Source: JBBDIM01 sp040880405
Lineage (GTDB): Bacteria > Planctomycetota > Planctomycetia > Pirellulales > Pirellulaceae
Assembly (NCBI GenBank): GCA_040880405.1
Contig: JBBDIM010000183.1
Span: 6,454 to 70,453, forward strand
Reading direction: 5' to 3'
DNA: 64,000 bases
This document shows positions 39,025 to 48,526 of this stretch, one piece after another (within the stretch, counting starts at the first letter, position 1; each line of letters starts with the position of its first letter). A program made the translations under genes and the position numbers. The notes under the pieces are model-generated. The model was not told the origin of the DNA. It did not search any database and worked only from the letters and a program-made list of their open reading frames with translations.

Positions 39025-40278
39025 CTACTGAAGCTCGACCGGTTTCCCGGGGACTGGGTATTGCTCGCACAGATTGGTCACTTCACCCCGAATTTTGCCA
39101 TGGACGGTTGCATCTTCGGGGGCCTTGAGGGCCTCCAGGATCCAGCCGCCGATTCGCTTCATTTCGTCGGTCCCCATCCCACGTGTGGTGAGGGCCGGGG
39201 TACCGATCCGGATCCCGCTGGGGTCCATCGGCTTCCGCTGGTCGAAGGGGATCATATTCTTATTGACGGTAATCCCACACGCGCCCAAGGCGGTTTCCGC
39301 AATGCTCCCGGTGGTCCCGACCGCGGTCACATCGACGAGCATCAGATGATTATCGGTTCCGCCGGACATCAGGGCCAAGCCGCCCGACATCAAGGTTTCG
39401 GCGAGTGCCTTGGCATTGGCCACGACCTGCTGGGCATACTGTTTGAACGAAGGCTGGAGTGCCTCGTGGAAGCAAATCGCCTTGGCGGCCACCACATGCA
39501 TCAGCGGGCCACCCTGGGTCCCTGGGAAGACGTTCCGGTTGATTAGTTTGGCATGTTCTTCCTTGCAGAGGATTAGTCCCGACCGGGGGCCACGCAAGGT
39601 TTTGTGGGTGGTCGTCGTAACGAAGTCCGCATGGGGGACCGGGCTATTGTGGATCCCACCGGCGACCAGACCGGCATAGTGGGCCATGTCGACAAACAGC
39701 TTGGCGCCGACGTCGTTAGCGATTTCGGCGAACTTATCGTGCGGGATTTCCCGAGGGTAGGCACTCGCTCCGGCGACAATGAGCTTCGGTTTGTGCTCTT
39801 TGGCCAAGGCGGCGATTTTGTCGAAGTCCAGCCGGTGGCTATTGGGATCGACCCCGTAACTGATGAAGTTGTACAGCTTGCCGGAGACATTCAGCTTCAT
39901 GCCGTGGGTCAAGTGCCCACCATGGGCCAGGTCGAGCCCGAGGATGGTGTCGCCTGGCTCGACGGCGGTCAAATAGACGGCGAAGTTGGCCTGGGATCCG
40001 GCGTGCGGCTGGACATTGGCGTGCTCCGCCCCGAACAACTGCTTGGCTCGGTCGATGGCGAGGGTTTCGACGACATCGACGTATTCGCAGCCGCCATAGT
40101 ACCGTCGACCGGGGTAACCCTCGGCGTACTTGTTGGTCAGCACGCTCCCGGCCGCCTGCTGGATCGCGGCGCTGGTGTAGTTTTCCGAGGCGATCATTTC
40201 CAGGCCATCCGCCTGACGGACCTGTTCGGCCTGAATTGCGGACCAAACTTCCGGGTCGTGCTGCTTGATGAAGTTCAT
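39025..40278 (-). CDS. glyA: Serine hydroxymethyltransferase
   Basis: ATG at 40278 gives 417 residues starting MNFIKQHDPEVWSAIQAE, the normal start and length for the family; a GTG at 40320 would add 14 residues without support. The PLP-binding lysine is K226 in VTTTTHKTLRGPRSG. The family blocks EMIASENY, NKYAEGYPGRRYYGG and DMAHYAGLVAGG are intact. The enzyme interconverts serine and glycine with tetrahydrofolate, feeding one-carbon metabolism in the cytoplasm. It is monocistronic. No glycine riboswitch was recognised upstream. Confidence 0.98.
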   Translation of the reverse strand: MNFIKQHDPEVWSAIQAEQVRQADGLEMIASENYTSAAIQQAAGSVLTNKYAEGYPGRRYYGGCEYVDVVETLAIDRAKQLFGAEHANVQPHAGSQANFAVYLTAVEPGDTILGLDLAHGGHLTHGMKLNVSGKLYNFISYGVDPNSHRLDFDKIAALAKEHKPKLIVAGASAYPREIPHDKFAEIANDVGAKLFVDMAHYAGLVAGGIHNSPVPHADFVTTTTHKTLRGPRSGLILCKEEHAKLINRNVFPGTQGGPLMHVVAAKAICFHEALQPSFKQYAQQVVANAKALAETLMSGGLALMSGGTDNHLMLVDVTAVGTTGSIAETALGACGITVNKNMIPFDQRKPMDPSGIRIGTPALTTRGMGTDEMKRIGGWILEALKAPEDATVHGKIRGEVTNLCEQYPVPGKPVELQ

Positions 40279-40555
40279 GCGTCTCGTGGTGGTTGTCCCA
40301 TGGGAATCGAAGAGGCCCACGCATAGGCCCTATCCAGGGCCCAGGCCTCGATGCCAAACCGCCTATTGTCCGGCCCCTGGCTGGGTTCGTCAACGGGCGG
40401 AAATGTCGCACCCCAGCGGACTTTTCCTCGCCGAAACGCGATTCGGAGTTTGACACTGCCCCGGGGCGAGATTCTTATTAACTTCTTCCGCGAGCGGCCA
40501 TTTAAGTCTCACGGTGAATCAACCTTTCCGCATTCTCCTTCAGGACCCGGCTTTC

Positions 40556-40918
40556 ATGAACCTCTTCCGCGATGAAACCGATCCCCCGTCCAACCCTTAC
40601 GCCACACCCCAAGGCATGGAACGCAGCGCGAGTCCACCCGATGGCTCAGGCGATGCTACCGGTGGCTTGATTCCCTACAAAAATCCCTACGCCCTGACAG
40701 CTTACTATCTGTCGATTTTCGGTTTGTTTCCCTGCCTGGGGATCGTGCTCTCGATTCCCGCGGTCGTGCTGGGGGTGATGGGACTGAACGCCCGGAAGGC
40801 CAATCCCGCGATTAAGGGGAGCGTGCATGCGTGGATTGGGATTTGCCTGGGGGGCTTTTGCACCTTGTGCCATATCGCCGGAATCTTGCTGCTGATCATC
40901 GGAGCGGTCGCCGGGTAG
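40556..40918 (+). CDS. Small membrane protein with NPYxxP motif (DUF4190-like)
   Basis: ATG at 40556 gives 120 residues. The N-terminus contains the PSNPYATPQ motif shared with the RDD protein at 28364-28855, and a second NPYALTAYY follows. Two long hydrophobic helices come next (LSIFGLFPCLGIVLSIPAVVLGVMGL and IGICLGGFCTLCHIAGILLLIIGAV), joined by a short basic loop (NARKANPAIKG). This is the layout of DUF4190-type small membrane proteins. Function is unknown. An in-frame GTG at 40514 would add 14 residues and is less likely. Confidence 0.72.
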   Translation: MNLFRDETDPPSNPYATPQGMERSASPPDGSGDATGGLIPYKNPYALTAYYLSIFGLFPCLGIVLSIPAVVLGVMGLNARKANPAIKGSVHAWIGICLGGFCTLCHIAGILLLIIGAVAG

Positions 40919-41361
40919 GACCGCGGTTTGCCGATTCTCGAAAGAGCGGCACTGCTAGCAGAGCCCAAATCCTCGGTTTGTAACTTCGGGATTGCAAGAG
41001 TTACAAGTCGCCATCCACGTGCTAGCAGTGCCAGTAACGGACATCCCGGTTTTTCACGGCCGAATTGACCAAAACGAGCAAAACCAGGGACCCAGAGGCC
41101 CATTTCGAGGTTTTCCGCGTCAGTTTCGGCGGTTGTGGACGTTTTGGCACACCTCTTGCAATGTACTGATCTCATCGAACAAACGTGACCCATCGGCGAT
41201 GTCGGGGTAGGAAACCCCAAACTCGCCCAGATCTACCCCCTGGGTCATTATGGCGAAAACCAATTAACCAACCCATGGAAGGGAACGGCGAAGTACTCCT
41301 GCTCTTATCTCGGAATCAGGAATCCTCCGCCGAACTCTCCACCAGCTCCTGGAGACGCAAG
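40919..41361. other. Intergenic region with a nested inverted repeat
   Basis: 443 bp upstream of the ATP-grasp-like gene. It contains the inverted repeat described at 40948-41032 and otherwise nothing recognised. An open frame extends upstream of 41362 but lacks a ribosome-binding site and family resemblance. Confidence 0.5.
40948..41032. repeat. Nested inverted repeat (family J)
   Basis: Outer arms GGCACTGCTAGCA (40948-40960) and TGCTAGCAGTGCC (41020-41032) are perfect over 13 bp. An inner hairpin pairs TTGTAACT with AGTTACAA. The region could fold as a long cruciform or RNA stem. Confidence 0.8.
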
Positions 41362-42873
41362 ATGCGAAACCAAAACATGCAAGTTTCAATGGAAACCGTG
41401 ATTGCCGCCTCGCCCCTGATGGGTCACGAACTTGAGAATCGTGATTGCATCAATCAGGCCCAAAACGAACTTCTCGCCGATCGCCTTTCGCTTCGCACTG
41501 AGGTTTCGCTCCGGGGACAATCGCAACACGATCTGTTCACCGTCGCTCCGCTGGATATCCTCGTCTCAGAGAACCAAGGCCGCAAGCAATTCCATTTATT
41601 GGAACTCAACGGGACCGGCATCGGCGGCGTCACCAATATGCCGGAAGAACAAGTTGGCTCGATCCTGGAGTCGCTCGAAGACACCGCCTCTCGACTGGAT
41701 TGTCCCAACGGCATCATTCTGTTGGCAATCTCCGGGAAGGAATCGAACGCCAATCCTCGGTTGAACCGGTTGATGCACGAAAAGATGCTGTTTGCCGAGG
41801 CCCTGCGTCGCGGTTTGACTGCCACGTACGGTCGCTGCGATGTGCGAAACGTCGATCAGATGAAAGCCGCTGCCGAGCAGGGAACCGCCACTGAAGGCCC
41901 CACCGTCGTCATGGGCTATATGAAGGATCTGCTCAAGGCCATCAACCTGGAAGAGGACGGAACCCTCACCATGCATGGTCGGCACATCGCCGGTGCGTTG
42001 AATGATCGGTTCTGCCGCAACCTTTTGACCCAGTTCCACGATCGGGTCGACCTCAGCAAGTTCCAGACAATCAACCGAACTTTTTCACCCGGCAGCGATA
42101 AGGGTATCGCGTACAAGCTGATGAACGAGTTTGTCCAGGATCATCCCCACAGCTCGCTGCCCGACGGTGTCCCGTTCGCCCACTGCCACACCAGGAAGGA
42201 ACTGATTGAAACCGTTTTAGATTGGGTTCGCGGCGGTCGTGAAGTCGTGATCAAACCGCATGGCACCGGCCTGGGTCATGGGATCGAGTTTTTCCTAGAG
42301 TCCGACGAAGGGGAAGAGGCCATCATCGAGCGGATCGATCAGTCGCTGGAGTTGACCGGCGAGTATTACGGCATCTCCGGAGGAGCCCTCCCCTACACAG
42401 TGTGCGAATACATCGATGCCTGCAAGGTCCAGGAAGAAGGTCATGAGTTTGAGGGCCACAAATACGAACTGCGAGTGGTGGTTTACCGCGACGGAGAGAC
42501 ACTGAAGGCCTTCCCTTCAATTGCGAAGGTGGCCCGCGAGAGAACGGACGACAATGTGTTCGTTCGCCGGGCCTTGATCAACAACATCACCGCGAGCGGA
42601 GATACCGTGAAGGTGAGCGGGACCGACTACATGCTTCCGCTGTGCAATGAGCGAACCCTGGAGCTATTGGGCCTGAGTGAAATCGAACTGCATCAGCTAT
42701 GCCGGATGGCGACCGGTTATGTTCGCCACGTGCTCGATCGAATGGAAGACGCCCCGGCGGAGTTCGGACTTCCGGCCAGTGACGCCGAGGTCGCCGCCGA
42801 GGACGACCGAGATCTTGAGCATCTACCCTTCGTACAGGAGGCCTTTGAAAGCCTGCGACTGAGTGCCGCGTAA
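41362..42873 (+). CDS. Uncharacterised ATP-grasp-like protein
   Basis: ATG at 41362 is chosen because GGAG lies 7 nt upstream; the frame is open further 5' but without support. The 503-residue protein shows a glycine-rich ATP-binding hairpin (VVIKPHGTGLGHGIEFFLE), a YELRVVVYRDGETLKAFPSIAKVAR strand pair and an ALINNITASG segment. These together resemble the ATP-binding lobe of ATP-grasp ligases such as RimK, YheC/D or tubulin-ligase-like proteins. The N-terminal part has a conserved-looking LLELNGTGIGGVTNM. Such enzymes join a carboxylate to an amine or thiol using ATP; the substrate is unknown. It is cytoplasmic by lack of a signal. Three hairpins follow the gene. Confidence 0.65.
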   Translation: MRNQNMQVSMETVIAASPLMGHELENRDCINQAQNELLADRLSLRTEVSLRGQSQHDLFTVAPLDILVSENQGRKQFHLLELNGTGIGGVTNMPEEQVGSILESLEDTASRLDCPNGIILLAISGKESNANPRLNRLMHEKMLFAEALRRGLTATYGRCDVRNVDQMKAAAEQGTATEGPTVVMGYMKDLLKAINLEEDGTLTMHGRHIAGALNDRFCRNLLTQFHDRVDLSKFQTINRTFSPGSDKGIAYKLMNEFVQDHPHSSLPDGVPFAHCHTRKELIETVLDWVRGGREVVIKPHGTGLGHGIEFFLESDEGEEAIIERIDQSLELTGEYYGISGGALPYTVCEYIDACKVQEEGHEFEGHKYELRVVVYRDGETLKAFPSIAKVARERTDDNVFVRRALINNITASGDTVKVSGTDYMLPLCNERTLELLGLSEIELHQLCRMATGYVRHVLDRMEDAPAEFGLPASDAEVAAEDDRDLEHLPFVQEAFESLRLSAA

Positions 42874-42900
42874 TCGCCCGGAGCGTCCGGCGACGGCACT

Positions 42901-42938
42901 GCGATCGGCCCTCAACGGCACTCCCGGGGGCCGATCGC
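42901..42938. other. Hairpin after the ATP-grasp-like gene
   Basis: GCGATCGGCCC (42901-42911) and GGGCCGATCGC (42928-42938) form a perfect 11-bp stem. No T-run follows. Confidence 0.75.
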
Positions 42939-42959
42939 TACCCGTGCATGTTTGGAGCC

Positions 42960-42998
42960 GGTGTACACTTCGGGCCTTGGGGGCCCGGAGTGTACACC
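42960..42998. other. Second hairpin after the ATP-grasp-like gene
   Basis: GGTGTACACT and AGTGTACACC form a 10-bp outer stem, and CGGGCC with GGCCCG forms an inner stem. No T-run follows. Confidence 0.75.
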
Positions 42999-43062
42999 AT
43001 TTATTGATCCGTCAGACTCGAGAAGAAAGGAAGCCGTTACCTGAGTGTTGTCAACAAGAAAT

Positions 43063-43103
43063 GAAACAGGCCGCTTTCCCGGTTGGGCAAGCGGCCTGTT
43101 TTC
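43063..43103 (-). terminator. Bidirectional terminator-like hairpin
   Basis: GAAACAGGCCGCTT and its complement AAGCGGCCTGTTTTC form a 13-14 bp stem with a 12-nt loop. It lies 22 bp beyond the stop of the minus-strand DUF1598 gene and is followed by short T-runs on both strands, so it can serve both flanking genes. Confidence 0.75.
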
Positions 43104-43124
43104 GTTTGAATTGTCAGCCGGGCG

Positions 43125-44492
43125 TTAGTCCCACCACCATTGGCCTGGAGCCAGTTTCTCGAGGGTGACGTCTTTTTGGGTCTTAGCCAAGCTACCGTCC
43201 TCGTCCTGTTGGATCCGCTCCGGCGACAGGGCCTCTTTGGCCTTAATCGAAACACCGCCGCCGATCGGCGTGAGGAGGCGACTCCCTTTCCAAACCGCAT
43301 TGACGGCTGTTTCTACGGTTTCCGGAGCCTGATAGGTCTCAACCGCGTAACGCTGCTCGTCATTGAAGATTCCTAGATCAAAATCGGCCTGTGAGTAGTA
43401 ATCCTGTTCATGGATGTAAGCCGAAACGATCAGCAGGTTGATCAAGCTGCGAAGTTGCCCATAGACGGGGGAGCGATCAGCCAACTCATCATACTTCTTG
43501 GTGAAGGTGGAGGTGAACAGGAAGCTGGCCCGATCGGTTTGGTTCGCTTGCTGGCGGCCACCATCGGCGGTCACCATTTCGTTTTCTCCGATCAGTTTGA
43601 CACCCTGGCCCACCAATTCCATGGCGAGCCCGTCTTCGGTGACCTTGACCGTCTCATAATTCGGCGTGAAGAACCAACGTTTAAGGGCATTGCGGGAACT
43701 TCCGCCGGGTCTGGAGTTTTCCGTGTAACTCGGGATCCTCACCGGTGGTTGTTCCAGCCCGATGCCGATCAGCTTCATCCGGTAGTCCGCTTCGACCAGG
43801 ACCTGGGCGAAATGAGTTTGAGGCGAAATACCGGCGATCGTCACGGTTTGTAGCCCCAAAGACTGCTGCAATCCGAGGACAATTCGCTGAGTGTCGTCCG
43901 GAGTGGCGGTTGTGCCGGCGGCCGACAGGAATTGCTGCATCCGCTGCAAACCTTCCTGAGTCGGGTCGATCGAAACACCCACGAAATTCACCCCTTTGGT
44001 ATTCGGGGCATAGGCACGCAGGGCGACCACAAGGTCTTCTAGCCGTAAGGTGGCACGACCGGTACTTGTCCCGACCACACGACCGGTAAGATCCTCCACA
44101 AATCCTTCAGCCGGCCCGGCCAACACAATGTCGCCCGACTCCGGATAAAAGAACACATACCGGATTTCGGTCAATCCGGCCAAATTAAGCATCTCGGCTG
44201 TCAGGCCGGCGTTGGCCTCGACCGCTTGATCGACGACCGCCTCCAACCGATTGAGCGAGATTTTTCGCAGCGGACTGGGTCGATTCAACTCCGGGGCCAA
44301 GCTTGTCTTAGCTTGTTGCACCCGTTGCCGCATCAGTTGCCCGGAAGGATCGGCGGCGCGTTGCATCCGCAGGACCCCTTTGGCGTCCACGTGTACCCCG
44401 GCCGGTGATTGAAGCTGTGCATACGCGGAAGACGCGAATACCAACAGAGCAATCGAAAGTAGTGGCATCTGCTTGAAAAGTCGCAAGCCCAT
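43125..44492 (-). CDS. DUF1598 domain-containing exported protein
   Basis: ATG at 44492 is chosen because AGGGA lies 7 nt upstream and a signal peptide (MGLRLFKQMPLLSIALLVFA, ending AYAQ) follows. The 455-residue product matches the planctomycete-specific DUF1598 family through LAGLTEIRYVFFYPESGDIVLAGPAEG and VEADYRMKLIGIGLE...NALKRWFFTPNYETVKVTEDGLAMELVGQGVKL. The final QWWWD is notable. No enzymatic motif is recognised. It is probably in the periplasm or paryphoplasm. The gene has its own downstream terminator. Confidence 0.85.
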   Translation of the reverse strand: MGLRLFKQMPLLSIALLVFASSAYAQLQSPAGVHVDAKGVLRMQRAADPSGQLMRQRVQQAKTSLAPELNRPSPLRKISLNRLEAVVDQAVEANAGLTAEMLNLAGLTEIRYVFFYPESGDIVLAGPAEGFVEDLTGRVVGTSTGRATLRLEDLVVALRAYAPNTKGVNFVGVSIDPTQEGLQRMQQFLSAAGTTATPDDTQRIVLGLQQSLGLQTVTIAGISPQTHFAQVLVEADYRMKLIGIGLEQPPVRIPSYTENSRPGGSSRNALKRWFFTPNYETVKVTEDGLAMELVGQGVKLIGENEMVTADGGRQQANQTDRASFLFTSTFTKKYDELADRSPVYGQLRSLINLLIVSAYIHEQDYYSQADFDLGIFNDEQRYAVETYQAPETVETAVNAVWKGSRLLTPIGGGVSIKAKEALSPERIQQDEDGSLAKTQKDVTLEKLAPGQWWWD

Positions 44493-44761
44493 GATAGATC
44501 CCTGGTTTCTATGGCACACAGTGAAAAGAGATTACCAGTGACACGCCCCGCGATTTATCCACGTAAGAGTGCCGAGATTGGGAGGAGGTAAAACGCGTCG
44601 TTTCAGCCCCCGCGCCATCGAGTGACGTCTTGTCGATCTTAATTTGAGGGAATAGGAAAGGCAAGCAAATCACGAAAAGAACCCCACATGGGTGGTTTCT
44701 GCCGCCTGCCACGATCGCAATGTCACCTTTTGGCGTACTAAAAAGTAGGTCGTGAAATGCC

Positions 44762-47700
44762 TTAGGCTGTATTTTTTAGCCCTTTCATCGGTGGCCGAGA
44801 GAGTAAAAGTTCGAAATTTCCGATTCCTAGTAGCTCGTCGACCCGATTTCTCATCTCGGGAGCCAGATCGACGCCTCGTTGGCTCTTCAAGATCACGTGA
44901 TGTCCGTCCAGCAGAATTAACATCAAACGAAGTTCCGCGCTGCCAGGGTAGCCTCGCAAAATTTCATTGAGGGGCCGCAGGATCTCTTTGCCGTGGACCG
45001 ATTCATTGACCCTCACAATGACTCCCCGTGCATAGCGAGTTTCGATCTCTTCGACTGGAATCACCTCGTTGACGATCAAATTGGCCTCATCGTCACTGCC
45101 GCGGCGGTCGATCCGGCCTTGGACGATGCAGACCCGGTCCGGCTGGATGAATTCCTCCAATTTCGCATAATCTTCCGGCCACGCGATGCAACGAATCCCG
45201 CCGTCGATATCCTCCAGATCGAAGTTGGCGTACTTCGTATGGGTACTACCAGGCCGCGCTCGACGGGTATGAGCCAGCTTTATCGAGGACATAATCCCGC
45301 CCAGGACGATTTCGGTTTTGTCTTTCACCGTTTTGAGAGAGGAGGTGGTGTGGGTACAGCACATCTTGAACTTCTTCTCGTACTCCGCCAAAGGGTGGCT
45401 AGACCAATAGAACCCCAGGACCTCTTTTTCGTAGGTCAGCTTCTCTCGGTCATCCCAAGGGTCGCAGTCGGGAAGTGCCGCTTCGACCGCGACTTCTTCT
45501 GGCTCCTCGACCGCCGCGAACAGGTTCTTTTGCCCCGACTTGCGGTCTGCGATGGCCGACGCGCCGGACTGAAGCGCCTTTTCGAGCACCGTCGCGTACT
45601 GAGCGCGGTGCCCACCCATATTGTCGAACGCGCCCGCCTTGACCAATGTTTCAATCGCCGCCTTGGAGCACATCGTCGGATCGACCCGTTCACAGAAGTC
45701 AAAGATGTCCAAAAAGGGACCATCCTTCTCCCGAGCGGCGACGATCGCGTCGGCGGCACCGCCACCACAACCCTTGATCGCACTCAGTCCGAAGGTGATT
45801 TTGTCGTCGAGCACCGCAAACTCGGCGTCCGACCGATTCACATCCGGGGGGAGAACCTCGATGTTCATCCGCTCGGCATCCTCCATATGCTCGACCAAGG
45901 CGTCCTTCGTTTTGAAGTTCCGGCCTGAGATATCGCCCGAGAGGAGGGCGGCCATAAACTCAACCTGGTAGTGGGCCTTCAGATAGGCGGTCTGGTAGGC
46001 GACTAGGGCGTAGGCAGTGGAGTGGCTTTTGTTGAACCCATAGCCGGCGAATTTGAGGATCATATCCCAAAATTCCTGGGCCTTATCCTGGGCCAAGCCC
46101 TGCTCCGTGGCTCCACTGAGGAACTGCTCGCGGTTCTGCTCGATCAGCGCTTCCTTTTTCTTGCTGATCGCCTTAATGCAGGTATACGCTTTGGCCAAGG
46201 GAATGCCCCCGAGGCGGTTCAAAATCCGCATCACCTGCTCCTGGTAAACCATCACGCCGTTGGTTTCCGCCAGGATGTCTTTCAGCACCGGGTGCAGGTA
46301 CTCGGCCTCCTTACGGCCAAGCTTGACCTCGATATATTCGTCCACCATGCCCCCTTCTAAAGGGCCAGGACGATACAACGCATTGGTCGCGATGATGTCA
46401 TGGAAATGATCTGGTTTCATCCGTTTCAGCAGATCGCGAATGCCCCCGCTTTCCAACTGAAAAACCCCCTTGGTCTCGCCTCGTCTTAGCAATTCAAAGG
46501 TTGGTTTGTCCTCTAAGGAAATGCGATTCAGGTCGAGGTTTTCCCCGCGGGTCTTTTTGATCAGATCGACGGCGTTTCGCAGGATCGTCAGGTTGCGCAG
46601 CCCGAGAAAATCCATCTTCAAAAGACCGGCGGCCTCAACGTCGTTCATGGACCACTGGGTGATGACGTCGTCCTTGCCGGATACGCGGCAGAGCGGAAGG
46701 TACTCGGTCAGCGGCTCATCGGCGATCACCACCGCGCATGCGTGTGTTCCTACATTCCGGACCAGGCCTTCGATTTTCGATGCGAGGGTAAGCAGCTCGC
46801 GAATATCTGCGTTGTTGTCGTAGGCTTTTTTGAGGTCTTCGCTCTGTTCTATCGCCGCCTTCACCTTGATGCCCAGGGTCTCCGGCACCATGCCGGTCAC
46901 TTCGTTCACCATGTCGAGTGGAAGCCCCATCGCCCGACCGACATCCTTAATCGCGGCCCGAGCCGCCAAAGTGCCGAAGGTCCCGATCTGAGCGACATTC
47001 GCCTCGCCATATTTGTCCTTGACGTACCGCAGGACGATCTCCCGTCGTTCTTTATCGAAGTCGATATCGATATCGGGCGCTTCCAACCGGCTTTCATCCA
47101 GAAATCGCTCGAACAGCAGGTCGTACTTGATCGGACAGACGTGGCTCATGTAGAGGGCGTAGCAGACGATCGCACCCACACCGCTACCACGAGCCGTGGC
47201 CGGGATGTTTTGTTCCCGGGCATGGATCACAAAATCCCACACGATCAGGAAGTAATTGGGGAATCCGAGCTTGTTGATCACGCCCAACTCGCGGTCGAGT
47301 CGCTTAATGACCACCTCACACAGCTCGCCGTTCTCCCACATTTCCTCGTTGTCTTGGTATCGATCCTTAAGCCCTTCGATACAGAGCTCGCGGAGGTAGG
47401 ACGCCGCGGTTTTTCCTTCCGGAATCTTGTAGGTGGGGAAGTGTCGCTTGCCGAGTTCCAGATCGATATCGACCGTATCGGCGATCTCTTGGCTGCGGGC
47501 AACGGCGTCGTCGAGGCCGGGAAAACTGCCGTACATATCCTCTTGCGAGCGGAGGTAGAATTGATCGTTCTCCATTTTCATCCGCGAGGAGTCTGTCCGG
47601 AACTTGCCGGTATTGATGCACAGCATGATATCCTGTGCTTCGGCGTCTTCTCGATCGACGTAATGGGTGTCGCTGGTCGCGACCAGGGGAAGTCCCATCC

Positions 47701-48304
47701 TCTTGGCGATATCGACCGCCCCCTCCAGTTGTCGCGACTGGATATCGAGTCCATTGTTCATGATCTCGACAAAGTAGCGATCACCGAACAGTTTATGGAA
47801 CCAGCCCGCCGTTTCAGTCGCGTCGCGCAGCACTTCCGAGGTATTGGTGCCCCGCATCACAATCCGGGAAAATTCACTGGAAACGCAACCCGACAAGCAA
47901 ACAATACCTTCGTGATGCTTTTCGAGCAGGTCCTTGTCGATTCGTGGTTTAAAATAAAAGCCTTCCAGATAGGCGGATGAGGCCATCTTCACCAGGTTTT
48001 TGAATCCGATCTTGTTTTGGGCAAGCAGCGTTAGATGGTAGTTCGATTCCCGGATGCCGCCATGCTTCTCCAGGCGGCTACTCGGGGCGATGTACGCCTC
48101 GTACCCGATGATCGGGTTGATCCCGGCCCCTTTGCAGGCATTGTAAAACTGCAAAGCGCCATGCAGATTGCCATGATCGGTGAGGGCTAGGGAGTTCATC
48201 CCCATGTCCTTGGCCTTGTTCACGAGCCGCGGAATCGAGCCGGCGCCGTCCAGCAAGCTGTAATGGGAATGGCAGTGCAAATGTACAAATGGACGAGCAG
48301 TCAT
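44762..48304 (-). CDS. dnaE: DNA polymerase III subunit alpha
   Basis: ATG at 48304 (MTARPFVHLHCHSHYSLLDG) gives 1180 residues, normal for DnaE; an open frame extends 54 codons upstream without support. The PHP domain is at the N-terminus (HLHCHSHYSLLDGAGS). The polymerase catalytic aspartates lie in APDIDIDFD and LLKMDFLGLRNL. The tandem helix-hairpin-helix and OB-fold regions follow (GIRCIAWPEDYAKLEEFIQP near the C-terminus). It is the replicative polymerase of the DnaE1 type, lacking the PolC exonuclease insertion. It is monocistronic and tail-to-head with the FHA gene. Confidence 0.98.
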   Translation of the reverse strand: MTARPFVHLHCHSHYSLLDGAGSIPRLVNKAKDMGMNSLALTDHGNLHGALQFYNACKGAGINPIIGYEAYIAPSSRLEKHGGIRESNYHLTLLAQNKIGFKNLVKMASSAYLEGFYFKPRIDKDLLEKHHEGIVCLSGCVSSEFSRIVMRGTNTSEVLRDATETAGWFHKLFGDRYFVEIMNNGLDIQSRQLEGAVDIAKRMGLPLVATSDTHYVDREDAEAQDIMLCINTGKFRTDSSRMKMENDQFYLRSQEDMYGSFPGLDDAVARSQEIADTVDIDLELGKRHFPTYKIPEGKTAASYLRELCIEGLKDRYQDNEEMWENGELCEVVIKRLDRELGVINKLGFPNYFLIVWDFVIHAREQNIPATARGSGVGAIVCYALYMSHVCPIKYDLLFERFLDESRLEAPDIDIDFDKERREIVLRYVKDKYGEANVAQIGTFGTLAARAAIKDVGRAMGLPLDMVNEVTGMVPETLGIKVKAAIEQSEDLKKAYDNNADIRELLTLASKIEGLVRNVGTHACAVVIADEPLTEYLPLCRVSGKDDVITQWSMNDVEAAGLLKMDFLGLRNLTILRNAVDLIKKTRGENLDLNRISLEDKPTFELLRRGETKGVFQLESGGIRDLLKRMKPDHFHDIIATNALYRPGPLEGGMVDEYIEVKLGRKEAEYLHPVLKDILAETNGVMVYQEQVMRILNRLGGIPLAKAYTCIKAISKKKEALIEQNREQFLSGATEQGLAQDKAQEFWDMILKFAGYGFNKSHSTAYALVAYQTAYLKAHYQVEFMAALLSGDISGRNFKTKDALVEHMEDAERMNIEVLPPDVNRSDAEFAVLDDKITFGLSAIKGCGGGAADAIVAAREKDGPFLDIFDFCERVDPTMCSKAAIETLVKAGAFDNMGGHRAQYATVLEKALQSGASAIADRKSGQKNLFAAVEEPEEVAVEAALPDCDPWDDREKLTYEKEVLGFYWSSHPLAEYEKKFKMCCTHTTSSLKTVKDKTEIVLGGIMSSIKLAHTRRARPGSTHTKYANFDLEDIDGGIRCIAWPEDYAKLEEFIQPDRVCIVQGRIDRRGSDDEANLIVNEVIPVEEIETRYARGVIVRVNESVHGKEILRPLNEILRGYPGSAELRLMLILLDGHHVILKSQRGVDLAPEMRNRVDELLGIGNFELLLSRPPMKGLKNTA

Positions 48305-48526
48305 CGTTTCAGCCCCAGCGTTGAACAACCGAGCGTGCCAACCCGCCGAGTTGGGCGAAGCGGCCTCAACACCTGCGGGAAAGCAAAGAAGAGAAGCGAT
48401 TCTACCAAGTAGATTTTGCCTGCAAACCGATTGACTTTTTACCCCGGCTTGGTCGGCTGGGCGCAACAGGCCCCGGAGACTGGACTTCCGCTGATAGGGA
48501 ATACTGTTGGAAAATTTTCCGGAGCG

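Noticed and set aside
40279..40513. Riboswitch upstream of glyA
   Set aside because: No glycine, SAM or THF riboswitch core was recognised; only a short GGGCCC-type palindrome is present.
46742..47980. 412-residue plus-strand open frame
   Set aside because: Antisense to dnaE, which is full length and conserved.
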